Positions 36,091 through 44,456 of a stretch of 64,000 nt of DNA are shown here, piece by piece (position 1 is the stretch's first letter; the number at the start of each line of letters is the position of its first letter). The notes beneath the pieces were generated by a model that did no database searches, was not told the origin of the DNA, and saw only the letters and a list, made by a program, of their open reading frames with translations. The position numbers and the translations under genes are program-made. Source of the DNA: Lachnospiraceae bacterium UBA4631 (GTDB lineage Bacteria > Bacillota > Clostridia > Lachnospirales > Lachnospiraceae); assembly GCA_002406015.1 (NCBI GenBank), contig DHMX01000028.1:20405-84404 (forward strand), in the 5' to 3' direction.

Positions 36091-36534
36091 ATGAATAAAG
36101 TAATTATGATGGGCCGTTTAACAAGGGACCCGGAGGTTCGATACTCTCAGGGTGCAAGTCAGACCGCAATCGCAAGATTTTCACTTGCTGTTGACCGCAG
36201 ATGGAAGCGGGAAGGTGAACCGGATGCAGACTTTTTTAATTGTACTGTATTTGGCAGACAGGCAGATTTTGTTGAGAAGTATTTGAAACAGGGAATTAAG
36301 GTTGTTATTACAGGTCGTGTGCAGAATGACAATTATACGAATAAAGAAGGACAGAAGGTATATTCCGTACAGATTATAGTAGAAGAGATAGAATTTGCAG
36401 AGAGTAAGAATGCGGCAGGTAATGCCGGTGGTTCTGTGTATCAGGCAGATTCCAGACCATCTCCAAGTCAGGCAGCCGGTGATGGCTTTGTGAGTATCCC
36501 GGACGGTGCTGCAGAGGAGTTACCATTCAATTAG
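36091..36534 (+). CDS. ssb: Single-stranded DNA-binding protein
   Basis: 147 residues. The OB fold is clear (MNKVIMMGRLTRDPEVRYSQ, FSLAVDRRWKREGEPDADFFNCTVFGRQADFVEKYLKQG), and the Gly/Ser/Ala-rich tail ends EELPFN, close to the DDDIPF partner-binding tip. Conjugative elements carry SSB to coat the transferred strand and limit SOS induction. Good AAGGAGG site. It opens the second transfer operon. Confidence 0.93.
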   Translation: MNKVIMMGRLTRDPEVRYSQGASQTAIARFSLAVDRRWKREGEPDADFFNCTVFGRQADFVEKYLKQGIKVVITGRVQNDNYTNKEGQKVYSVQIIVEEIEFAESKNAAGNAGGSVYQADSRPSPSQAAGDGFVSIPDGAAEELPFN

Positions 36535-36550
36535 AAAAGGGGGAAACTCT

Positions 36551-37213
36551 ATGAAGTTAATTATTATATTCGTTTTGGGAATGGCTGTGGTTGCCTATTT
36601 TTTATTTTTTGACAATAAGAAACCAAAAAAGGATAAAAACGGTAAAAAGACAACACAGGAATTTATTAATGTAATTGATATAAGTCCGGAAGGAATTATA
36701 GAGACTAGAGATGGATATTATATCGGAACTTTAATGGTTTCAGGTAGGAAAACGGATTTGTTAAGCCGGAGGGAGCAGCAGGGGCTTATAGACCAACAGA
36801 CAGCAGAAGTATCCACTCTAGCTTCTGGGTGGCAGATATTAGCGGTTTCTCAGCCGGAGGATAATGCCGCTATTGTGTCTCAGTATAGTGAATTACTGGA
36901 CAACACGCAAAACATGATTCAGAAGAAGCTGCTTCGGGAAGCCATTCGGTTTCAGAATAAGCTGGTGTTAGACGGAGAAAACATGGAGCGGCAGTTTTAT
37001 ATCAAATTGTGGGAAGTAAAACGTGACGGAGCAGAACAGGAATTAGGCAGCCGGTTAAATCAATTTGCAAAATGTTTTGATGTAAGCGGATACACCTGTG
37101 AACGAGCCAACCGGGAGGAGGTTATCCGCCTTTGTAATATGATTCATAATCCTACAGCTCTGTTATATGAGGCAGATGATATTGAGTATGGAATGCCAAG
37201 GATTATTTATTGA
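36551..37213 (+). CDS. Membrane-anchored VirB4 N-terminal-domain-like protein
   Basis: 220 residues from ATG 36551 (AAAGGGGG site). One N-terminal membrane helix (about 3-20) and a KKPKKDKNGKK linker precede a domain beginning EFINVIDISPEGIIETRDGYYIGTLMVSG. It continues with SRREQQGLIDQQTAEVSTLASGWQI, the pattern of the N-terminal domain of VirB4/TraC ATPases. The following gene encodes an ATPase that lacks such a beginning and overlaps this stop region. A VirB4 split over two genes is the simplest reading. Confidence 0.7.
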   Translation: MKLIIIFVLGMAVVAYFLFFDNKKPKKDKNGKKTTQEFINVIDISPEGIIETRDGYYIGTLMVSGRKTDLLSRREQQGLIDQQTAEVSTLASGWQILAVSQPEDNAAIVSQYSELLDNTQNMIQKKLLREAIRFQNKLVLDGENMERQFYIKLWEVKRDGAEQELGSRLNQFAKCFDVSGYTCERANREEVIRLCNMIHNPTALLYEADDIEYGMPRIIY

Positions 37214-37227
37214 CGGAGGTGGAGAAA

Positions 37228-39027
37228 ATGAGCAAAAAAAAGAAGGAATTAGATGCCGGGCTATTAAATGTCATAGCACCCATAGCTTTACAGTTTAATC
37301 ATACAACCATGCAGATTGGTGATAACGCAGCGAGAGGATATGGAGTGGTACGATATTCTTCAGATAATCAGCCGGGGTGGATTTCAAAGATAACGAATCT
37401 GCCAAATTCGGTAGTATCTGTGACGTATAATCCTGTGGATACCGAAGAAATGATAGCGGTATTAGATAGTAATATTAATGCGGCCAAAAAACGAAAGGAG
37501 GACGCAAAGAAGCAGTCAGAAGAGAGCGGGGCAGAAAAGGAAGTGCGACACTCTAAAAAGTTGATGGATGAAATTGACGATAATAATGAGAGTATAGGGC
37601 TTTTATCTACGGTTGTGGTTCCGATGGCAGGCGAAAAGGTAATGGACCGGGTAGACCGGAAAGCAAAAAGTGCAGTTAAAAAAGCAAAATGCCGGATGCG
37701 GTGCATGGTAAATATGCAGAAGGATATATTTAAGCAAATATCACCAACCTATATTCCGCAGGAAAACATTACAGAAGTAACCGGCAGAGTAACTCCCTTA
37801 CGTACGCTGTTAGGAGGTTTTCCATTCCAGAAATCCGGATTAAATGATAACAGTGGATATTATTTTGCAAAGGATGATTCCGGAGGCATTGTAACTATGG
37901 ACATCTGGAAGCGTCAGGGAGACCGCACAAATACGAATATTGCAGTGCTGGGGGTTCCGGGTGTCGGCAAATCCACTAAAATAAAAGATATGATGGTAGA
38001 CGAATACATGATGGGAACGAAGGTTCTTGTTATTGACCCGGAGGACGAATATAAAGAACAGTGCCGGGTATTAGAAGGTTCGTGGCTGAATGCTGCAGGA
38101 GGTTCCAGAAGTCGGATTAATCCGCTACAAATTCAGGAAATACCGGTGGATGAGGAGGACGAGTATTATCGAGACGAAGGCTGGGGGATGGGAGCATTAG
38201 CTTTATATCTGAAGCACTTAGAGACATTTTTTACATTGTATTCGCCCAGCATTGATGACTATAAGTTGTCCTATCTTAAACAGGCATTAATAGAATTATA
38301 TGATAAACATGGAATCCGTTTTGATACAGATGTATCGGCTCTAAAAAACGAAGATTATCCGATTATATCCGAGCTGGTAGACCTGATGAAAGAAAAGGCT
38401 GCTACAGAACAGAAAGTAACCTACTGGCAGGATTTGGTTGATTTGTTATGGGATATGGCATATGGAGCAGATGCATTTTTATTTAATGGACATACAACGA
38501 TTAATGCAGGCAGTAAATATACTTGCATTTCAACATCCGGCTTAAATGATGCTTCAGAGAGGATAAAACGGACACAGTATTTTAATTTATTGACATGGGC
38601 ATGGAAGGAAATCAGTAGAGACCGTACGGAGCGGGTCATATTAGTATGTGATGAGGCATATCTGTTGGTTGACCCGGATATACCGCAATCACTCATATTC
38701 CTTCGGAATGCGATGAAGCGGGCCAGAAAATATGAAGCGGGTATTTGGGTAATTACTCAGAATGTAATTGATTTTCTGAATGAAAAAGTAAAGATGTACG
38801 GTCAGGAGCTTCTCGATAATCCGTCATATAAGATACTTATGGGTATTGATGGAGCAAATCTGGAGAAGGTAGTAGAATTATATCGACTAACGGAGCAGGA
38901 AATCACATTGCTGGAAGCAAAGCGGCGAGGACATGCTATCCTGATGGCAGGAAGGCGGCGGATGCATGTGAAATTTGATATAGCAGACTATAAATTTCAA
39001 TACTTTGGTACCGCAGGCGGAAGGTAA
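37228..39027 (+). CDS. virB4: VirB4-family conjugation ATPase
   Basis: 599 residues. ATG 37228 follows GGAGGTGGA; a TTG at 37210 lies at the previous stop. Walker A GVPGVGKST is at about residue 242, with KVLVIDPEDEYKEQC after it. Walker B RVILVCDEAYLLVDPD and ARKYEAGIWVITQNVIDFL are typical. It powers assembly and substrate transfer of the T4SS. The first 230 residues include a Lys/Glu-rich insertion and do not look like the usual VirB4 N-domain, which the upstream gene seems to supply. Confidence 0.9.
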   Translation: MSKKKKELDAGLLNVIAPIALQFNHTTMQIGDNAARGYGVVRYSSDNQPGWISKITNLPNSVVSVTYNPVDTEEMIAVLDSNINAAKKRKEDAKKQSEESGAEKEVRHSKKLMDEIDDNNESIGLLSTVVVPMAGEKVMDRVDRKAKSAVKKAKCRMRCMVNMQKDIFKQISPTYIPQENITEVTGRVTPLRTLLGGFPFQKSGLNDNSGYYFAKDDSGGIVTMDIWKRQGDRTNTNIAVLGVPGVGKSTKIKDMMVDEYMMGTKVLVIDPEDEYKEQCRVLEGSWLNAAGGSRSRINPLQIQEIPVDEEDEYYRDEGWGMGALALYLKHLETFFTLYSPSIDDYKLSYLKQALIELYDKHGIRFDTDVSALKNEDYPIISELVDLMKEKAATEQKVTYWQDLVDLLWDMAYGADAFLFNGHTTINAGSKYTCISTSGLNDASERIKRTQYFNLLTWAWKEISRDRTERVILVCDEAYLLVDPDIPQSLIFLRNAMKRARKYEAGIWVITQNVIDFLNEKVKMYGQELLDNPSYKILMGIDGANLEKVVELYRLTEQEITLLEAKRRGHAILMAGRRRMHVKFDIADYKFQYFGTAGGR

Positions 39028-39036
39028 GGTGATGAA

Positions 39037-39675
39037 ATGAAGCGAGGAGTGATATGGGGCGGCGTAGGTCTGCTCCTTTTTATATTGTTATTTGCTTCAG
39101 GGGCAGAAAGTCAGCCTGCAGATGTTATCCATGGAGAAATACCGATTGTATATTACAACCAGGCAGATTCAGCATGGGGTAATAATTACTACGATACAAG
39201 GGATGAAAAAAGCCAGACAATAGCCAGCGGTGGGTGTGGGCCCACTTCGCTGGCTATTGTATATAGTTCTTTAACCGGTGAAGAAAAGAATCCGGCAGAT
39301 ATGGCGGTCTATGCGATGCAGAATGGATATTGTGCAGCACCACAGGGGAGCTATCGTTCGTTGTTTACAAGAGGAGCTGCCGGATTAGGGCTGACAAATG
39401 AGTACGCAGGAGAAGATTTATCAGAGGCATTAAAGTATTTAGAAGATGGAGATTTAATAGTGGCTTTGATGGGAAAGGGTATCTTCTGTGATGGCGGGCA
39501 TTTCGTAGTAATCCGGGGAATTACGGATGAAGGAAATATCCTTGTGGCTGATTGTTGGAACAAAGAAAATAACTCAAAGGAATTTACTATAAGTGTAATT
39601 GAGCAGAACCTCAAAAAAGATGGAGGAGGATGCTTATGGGTATTAGGATATGAAGAAAAAGGAGAAGCAGAATGA
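39037..39675 (+). CDS. Secreted C39-like cysteine peptidase of the transfer operon
   Basis: 212 residues with an N-terminal membrane helix or signal (about 5-22). The domain IPIVYYNQADSAWG...ASGGCGPTSLAIVYSSL carries the catalytic-type Cys, and DGGHFVVIRGITDEGNILVADCW carries the His and Asp, as in peptidase_C39_2 proteins. In this operon it may trim peptidoglycan peptides or pilus proteins, replacing a VirB1-type hydrolase. That role is inferred. The next ATG overlaps its stop. Confidence 0.78.
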   Translation: MKRGVIWGGVGLLLFILLFASGAESQPADVIHGEIPIVYYNQADSAWGNNYYDTRDEKSQTIASGGCGPTSLAIVYSSLTGEEKNPADMAVYAMQNGYCAAPQGSYRSLFTRGAAGLGLTNEYAGEDLSEALKYLEDGDLIVALMGKGIFCDGGHFVVIRGITDEGNILVADCWNKENNSKEFTISVIEQNLKKDGGGCLWVLGYEEKGEAE

Positions 39676-39992
39676 GAAAAGGCGAAAAGGGAAGACAGGC
39701 AGAATTATTTATTTGGGGAGGGCTTTTTATATTATGTATAATCGGCTCTCTCTTTTATTTTATTAAAGATAGAACCGTAACTGAATCTGCTGAAATTACA
39801 GAGACTACAGAAGCTGCAGAAAGCATGGAGCCGGTTGCAACATTGCAACAAACGGAAGTAGCAACAGAGATGGATATACTTCAAGAAAACTCAACAACTG
39901 AAGATATGGAGTCTACAGAACCGGAAACGGAAGCAACAGTAGAACCGGAAACAGAATCAGGGGATATGCCATCCGGAGTTATCACAGAATAA
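39672..39992 (+). CDS. Membrane-anchored Glu/Thr-rich protein
   Basis: 106 residues. One membrane helix (about 12-30), then an entirely low-complexity extracellular tail rich in Thr and Glu (TESAEITETTEAAESMEP and on). Similar linkers occur in the CpaE-like protein of this element. It is translationally coupled to the peptidase gene. It could be a spacer or wall-spanning stalk; no fold is visible. A terminator follows. Confidence 0.6.
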   Translation: MRKGEKGRQAELFIWGGLFILCIIGSLFYFIKDRTVTESAEITETTEAAESMEPVATLQQTEVATEMDILQENSTTEDMESTEPETEATVEPETESGDMPSGVITE

Positions 39993-39997
39993 AAAAT

Positions 39998-40025
39998 ATC
40001 CCACCTGCTTGGCACCAGGTGGGAT
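39998..40025 (+). terminator. Terminator-like hairpin ending the ssb-VirB4 operon
   Basis: ATCCCACCTG (39998-40007) pairs perfectly with CAGGTGGGAT (40016-40025). The T-run is poor, so termination may be weak. Confidence 0.6.
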
Positions 40026-40155
40026 TCGGGTTAAGCATTTCAAACACAAAAAACACTTAACAAACATTTCAAAATGTTCCTTTACTATAAATTGATTTTT
40101 TTGATTTGTCAAGTGTTTTAGAAAAATAAATGAGAATTCAGAAGAGGTAAAGGAT

Positions 40156-40986
40156 ATGGAACGATTTGAAACGAAATATGATTTAATGAATCGGGTTTAT
40201 AAAGATAATAGATTGAAGAGAACAACGAAAGCAGTCATGCAATATCTGGTTGCGTTGTCCGGAAAAGAAAAGTGTAATCCGACGGTATCTACGATTGCAC
40301 AGGCAATCGGAATGTCAGAGCGAACCGTCCAGCGACATATGCGGCTGTTAGAGCAATATGGCTATCTGGAGCGAAAGAGCCGGTATTATCGGCATGAGCA
40401 GATTACCAATGAATATGTATTTATATTGTCCGTAGTAAATGAAAATGAAGCAAAGGTTCTGCCAATCGGGATAAAGGAGACTGAATCCGATATATTAGAA
40501 GCAGGAAAAGCTGCAGAGGGGATACCGGCTCATCCTCTGCGAAAGAGGGATTATCTGAAATGGATTTACAGGGATAATCAGAAGCTGCTACCTGCAGAGA
40601 AAGTGTTACTTACATATCTAGTGCATAAAGCAAATGTGCATGGCAGAGCATATGGCCGGATAAATGCTATTTGTCATGACATACGAATTTCCCGGAGACA
40701 GATTAGAAAGTTGTTGTGCAGCATCCGGAGAAAAGGGATAGTTCAAGTAAAAAATAATCAAAACACAATTACAGTGCAGCTTCAACCAATAGGAGAACAG
40801 GCGGCTCCGGAGGAGGTTAAAGAAATGATTCCGGCCAAGAAGCAGGATGCGGTTATCCAGAACAACAGTGACTATGAAAACCATATACGTGAAAATATCC
40901 TGAAGGGCAAATTTTTTAGAAGAGTACCTTTTATCCGGAAAATTATACAAGGAATCCGATTAGCCCTCTACCATTTTCTTTCATAA
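40156..40986 (+). CDS. Helix-turn-helix protein, replication-initiator-like
   Basis: 276 residues. Two winged-helix-like segments are visible. The first is RLKRTTKAVMQYLVALSGKEKCNPTVSTIAQAIGMSERTVQRHMRLLEQYGYLERKSRYY. The second (about 130-195) is KVLLTYLVHKANVHGRAYGRINAICHDIRISRRQIRKLLCSIRRKGI. Tandem winged helices are seen in plasmid initiators and in ICE regulators with a HTH_36 domain. With the DnaA boxes and ParAB it may support replication of the excised form. The C-terminus is basic. Confidence 0.65.
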   Translation: MERFETKYDLMNRVYKDNRLKRTTKAVMQYLVALSGKEKCNPTVSTIAQAIGMSERTVQRHMRLLEQYGYLERKSRYYRHEQITNEYVFILSVVNENEAKVLPIGIKETESDILEAGKAAEGIPAHPLRKRDYLKWIYRDNQKLLPAEKVLLTYLVHKANVHGRAYGRINAICHDIRISRRQIRKLLCSIRRKGIVQVKNNQNTITVQLQPIGEQAAPEEVKEMIPAKKQDAVIQNNSDYENHIRENILKGKFFRRVPFIRKIIQGIRLALYHFLS

Positions 40987-41068
40987 TGTCGATTTTGTCA
41001 CCCAGACGATACAATAGGATACCGAAAAGAAATATAGGGGTGACTAGGAAGTATATCAATGGTACTCT

Positions 41069-41908
41069 TTATAAGTTATCGTCATAACTATTTTTTTTCT
41101 TATGCTTATTCTTGGATATTGGAAGGTCAGGATTACCAAAGAGTTTTTTCTTTAGCACTTTATTTTTCTTTTTGTGACGAGCGTGGGATATGGAAAAAAG
41201 AATTACCCATGTAATACCCCAAATTGAAAAAATAAAGGCAAACTGTATAAATATTATCAGTATATGATATAAAATGACAGAAGTAGCTGATAAAAGTGAT
41301 AGTAATACCGCTGATATTGCGATAAATATAGCAGCTAATAATAGGCAAAAACAACCGCAATATGCATAGGTCTCCCAGAATGGACTATAATACAAAAGTC
41401 GATTAAAGATATTGACAGTTGGATAACCAAGAGATTTGCGGAGAGATTGATATTCTCGCATAATGTGATTTCGGATTTGAACCAAGGAAAGAGTATAATC
41501 AGGATCTTGTGTATCTAAATAATAATCCAGATTAGAAAGGCAATCTTCTAAAAAATTGGTAATATACAATTTTCTTTCAGAAATAATATCATCAATAGTT
41601 GACTTAAAATTAGCAGCTTCTACCGGGGTCAATTCTTTGATGTTTTTTATAGGTAAAACATATTCATTTAAGTCTGCGTATAGCTCAAGTTCCATTTCAT
41701 TTCTGTCATTTCGCCGTTTGGCTTTTGTTCTAAAATAGAGGAATATAGGGTCTTGTGTATCAATTTTAGAATTTAATTTTGGAATTACAATACTTAACAA
41801 GGGAATAAGAATACATAATAATAAAATGAATACTTTTCCTATGTCATCGGAAGATGAAAAAAGATTTGCAAGGTCGTTAATTGCAGTAAGATTTTCAGTG
41901 GTTGTCAT
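41069..41908 (-). CDS. Membrane protein of unknown function (ICE cargo)
   Basis: 279 residues from ATG 41908 (AAAGGAGA site). One N-terminal helix (about 25-42), a charged cytoplasmic middle (about 45-180) and a cluster of two or three helices (about 190-250) are seen. A very basic tail (HKKKNKVLKKK, KNKHKKKN) follows. It is AT-rich, transcribed against the transfer genes, and paired with the next minus-strand membrane gene. No family recognised. Entry exclusion or anti-phage defence are possible, without direct evidence. Confidence 0.6.
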   Translation of the reverse strand: MTTTENLTAINDLANLFSSSDDIGKVFILLLCILIPLLSIVIPKLNSKIDTQDPIFLYFRTKAKRRNDRNEMELELYADLNEYVLPIKNIKELTPVEAANFKSTIDDIISERKLYITNFLEDCLSNLDYYLDTQDPDYTLSLVQIRNHIMREYQSLRKSLGYPTVNIFNRLLYYSPFWETYAYCGCFCLLLAAIFIAISAVLLSLLSATSVILYHILIIFIQFAFIFSIWGITWVILFSISHARHKKKNKVLKKKLFGNPDLPISKNKHKKKNSYDDNL

Positions 41909-42005
41909 GACGAATTTCTCCTTTCGTATGGTTGGTTCAAATATTTGCAAATTCTATTAAAACAACTTTGTATATTATTCAAATCATCCTGAATATATGT
42001 AAGTG

Positions 42006-42728
42006 CTATTTAAAAAATATTAATCCTGCAGTAGCTAATGCATTAAAGTTAATATCTGCTTGAATAGAGCGGAGTAGTGAAAGCTCTTGGTGTATAAGTT
42101 GCTGATTTTGAAGCATATTTTGTTTTATTGTGTTGTTAATTTGTTGCAATTGGCGTTCTTGTTCATATAAATTAATAGCTTCTCTCCAGTTTGTGGCCCT
42201 ATAATTATATAAATACTCTTTTGCTTTCTGAAGAACATAAGGATTCTGGTAGGTTATAGGTATAATTTGTAATTCTTCATGTTGCATGGTATTTGCATAT
42301 ATATATCTTGTCAGGTCAATTACTTCTTCATTAGCAGCCATAAGTTTTTTATTATAGGTAGACAAAGTATCTTTATAAATTAAACGGAAAATAAGCTCTT
42401 CTAACCCTAGTATGCCTCCAATAACAATAACGACTATTGGTATAAAAATAAATGAAGAAAATAAGTCTTGTGAGAATATGCTGGTGAAGAAGATAATAAT
42501 AGCAGGTAAAGCACAAAAGCATATAGGCAAGGTGATTGCCAACGTAGTGCCTACAGCTTGACCTGTAATATGTTTGGGCGTTTTGGTCAAGGCTTGAAAC
42601 TCATGGGTAATGCGGTTACGAATATTAAGAACACGACATAACGCATTATGCTGGTGCTGAACATGAGGTTCAGCATTATTTAATAAAATAATTAAGTTGT
42701 CGTGGTCATATTGGTCTATGGTCATCAT
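42006..42728 (-). CDS. Membrane protein with coiled-coil tail, unknown (ICE cargo)
   Basis: 240 residues (a second ATG one codon later is equally possible). A helical N-terminus with NIRNRITHEFQALTKTPKHITGQ comes first, then two close membrane helices (about 58-105), then a helical, Gln/Asn-rich C-terminal half (EQERQLQQINNTIKQNMLQNQQLIHQELSLLRS) that should form a coiled coil. It likely works with the adjacent membrane protein, 97 bp away on the same strand. Function unknown. Confidence 0.6.
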   Translation of the reverse strand: MMTIDQYDHDNLIILLNNAEPHVQHQHNALCRVLNIRNRITHEFQALTKTPKHITGQAVGTTLAITLPICFCALPAIIIFFTSIFSQDLFSSFIFIPIVVIVIGGILGLEELIFRLIYKDTLSTYNKKLMAANEEVIDLTRYIYANTMQHEELQIIPITYQNPYVLQKAKEYLYNYRATNWREAINLYEQERQLQQINNTIKQNMLQNQQLIHQELSLLRSIQADINFNALATAGLIFFK

Positions 42729-42853
42729 TAGTATAACTCCATTCTTCTATTCTAAATACTTAAAACGAGTGCTGCTAAAAACAGTGAACACCATAAGTAA
42801 AAAAAATCATTGCGGTATGCACATATGTAAATATGTAACTTTCCCATTTTGCT

Positions 42854-43222
42854 CTACCCAATATCTTTTTTAAAGGTCTGTGTGTTTATAGCTGAAATTT
42901 TTAAGTCAAGTGCTTTCCCTAATACAACTTGTCTTGCATCTGGGCTTAAACTACGGTAAGTATTTATTAATTGAAGTTCATCATTATTAAGATGAGTGCA
43001 GTTAATAGACTTAGTGGTTGGTTCTGAAGAAATCCCCAAAAGATAATCAGTTGTTACATTAAAATATTGAGCAAGTTTTGCAAGCATATATAAGCTAGGG
43101 AGCCGTTTATGTGTTTCCCACATACCTATTGAGCCAGAGCTGATATTTAATTCATCAGCTAATTCCTTTTGGCTTAAATTGCGTTCTATTCTTAGCTGGG
43201 ATAGGATAATTCCAAAATCCAT
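42854..43222 (-). CDS. XRE-family repressor (minus-strand arm of the switch)
   Basis: 122 residues. A clear N-terminal helix-turn-helix (SQLRIERNLSQKELADELNISSGSIGMWETHKRLPSLYMLAKLAQYFNVTTDYLLG, about 6-62) plus a short helical C-terminus (LQLINTYRSLSPDARQVVLGKA). It is divergent from another XRE gene, with paired operators between. It may hold the ICE quiescent, as phage CI-like repressors do, and could also control the two membrane-protein genes downstream of it. Confidence 0.82.
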   Translation of the reverse strand: MDFGIILSQLRIERNLSQKELADELNISSGSIGMWETHKRLPSLYMLAKLAQYFNVTTDYLLGISSEPTTKSINCTHLNNDELQLINTYRSLSPDARQVVLGKALDLKISAINTQTFKKDIG

Positions 43223-43291
43223 ACAAAAAACCTCCTCTAAGTTAGTTTAATATAAAAGAAGGGAAATGTAATATGCTAGGGAATAAACACA

Positions 43292-43369
43292 ACTTATAGT
43301 TATTGACAAAACAACTATGAGTGAGTATTATAAAAGATAGAGAACACTTATAGACTATATAATATGAGT
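43292..43369. promoter_or_regulatory. Divergent promoter with two copies of an inverted-repeat operator
   Basis: ACTTATAGTT (43292-43301) and AACTATGAGT (43313-43322) form an imperfect inverted repeat around TTGACA (43303-43308), whose -10 is TATTAT at 43326-43331 (17 bp). A second copy of the half-sites, ACTTATAG (43346-43353) and TATGAGT (43363-43369), follows. Duplicated operators suit cooperative XRE repressor binding. Confidence 0.65.
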
Positions 43370-43400
43370 TTTTAACATATGAAACGAGGAGATGAGTTGA

Positions 43401-43604
43401 ATGACAGCAGCATCGGTTGGGGAAAGAATAAAAAGAGCAAGACAAAGACAGGGATTATCACAGGAGGAGCTGGGAAATAAGCTGGGTGTTGCTCAGAGCG
43501 AGATTTCCAGAATCGAATCCGGAGAAAGACAGGTTAAGGATACGAATAAGCAGGTGTTAGCAAAGATATTAAACGAAGATATTATGACTTTATTTTTTTC
43601 ATAA
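43401..43604 (+). CDS. Small XRE-family DNA-binding protein (plus-strand arm of the switch)
   Basis: 67 residues, nearly all one helix-turn-helix domain (RIKRARQRQGLSQEELGNKLGVAQSEISRIESGERQVKDTNKQVLAKIL). AGGAGATGA precedes the ATG. It is divergent from a larger XRE repressor; such Cro/CI-like pairs decide between maintenance and activation of mobile elements. A hairpin follows the stop. Confidence 0.82.
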   Translation: MTAASVGERIKRARQRQGLSQEELGNKLGVAQSEISRIESGERQVKDTNKQVLAKILNEDIMTLFFS

Positions 43605-43608
43605 AAAT

Positions 43609-43651
43609 AAAGCAGCATCCCCAACCGACCAAAGTTACCAGACGCTGCTTC
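43609..43651 (+). terminator. Hairpin after the small XRE gene
   Basis: AAGCAGCATC pairs with GACGCTGCTT (one mismatch) around a 23-nt loop. There is no T-run after it, so termination is uncertain. Confidence 0.4.
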
Positions 43652-43799
43652 TACCATAAGATTTGAATTGAGATACAAAGTTGTAATCATATTCAAAACC
43701 TCTTTGACAGTATTATATCAAAATTTATGGAATTGTCAAAGGAAAATAGTGGTAAAGACATGAGGAAAGAGAAGTAATACAGAAAAGGGAGGAGCTATT

Positions 43800-44429
43800 A
43801 TGACACGATTAACAACAATTACATATTTATGGAGGAATTATCTATATGCAAACCGTAGTGGATTTTTTAATGATGCAGATGGATTTTTGACAAGAATGTC
43901 ATTGATTCAAGATTCTAAAGAAGAAATATTAAATCAAATATTAAGTACAATGCCGGACCAAGCTATGATAGAAGCGGCAAAAGAGGAAATACAATATCAA
44001 TTAGATATGATGAAGGATATGGTAGAAGAATATTCTCAATATGTAGAGAAATATCACATTTTTGAATCTCCAGAGGAATGTCAAAAATACTTTTTGGAAG
44101 ATTTAGCAACAAATGAGTATTTCTATACAGTAGCGTTTGAATGGAAAGAATATGCTAATAATGCATTAGCGGTCATTCAGGGCATGAGGTCTTGTTCAAT
44201 AGAAGTGGACCAATGGAATTACTTAATGGACTCATTGCTGGAATTACAAGATTTAGATGGAAAAAAGAATTTCGATTGTGTTAGGCAGGAACTCAAAGAG
44301 AAAGAAATGTCAGGAAATGAAAATGAAGGTGAAGGAAACGGTTTGAAATCAAAGGAAGATTTTGATATAGAGGACGTTATGAAAGAGATTAAACAAAATG
44401 GAGCGATAAGATGTGTACGCTTTCGTTAG
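43800..44429 (+). CDS. Acidic hypothetical ICE protein
   Basis: 209 residues, GGGAGGAG site. Mostly helical and acidic (EEILNQILSTMPDQAMIEAAKEEIQYQLDMMKDMVEEYSQYVEKY), with a Glu/Gly/Asn hinge (SGNENEGEGNG) and a short C-terminal segment. No signal, membrane helix or known domain. Its position ahead of the repeat protein suggests co-expression under the divergent switch. Function unknown. Confidence 0.6.
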   Translation: MTRLTTITYLWRNYLYANRSGFFNDADGFLTRMSLIQDSKEEILNQILSTMPDQAMIEAAKEEIQYQLDMMKDMVEEYSQYVEKYHIFESPEECQKYFLEDLATNEYFYTVAFEWKEYANNALAVIQGMRSCSIEVDQWNYLMDSLLELQDLDGKKNFDCVRQELKEKEMSGNENEGEGNGLKSKEDFDIEDVMKEIKQNGAIRCVRFR

Positions 44430-44456
44430 AAATTAAAGTGCAGGAGGGATAAATCT

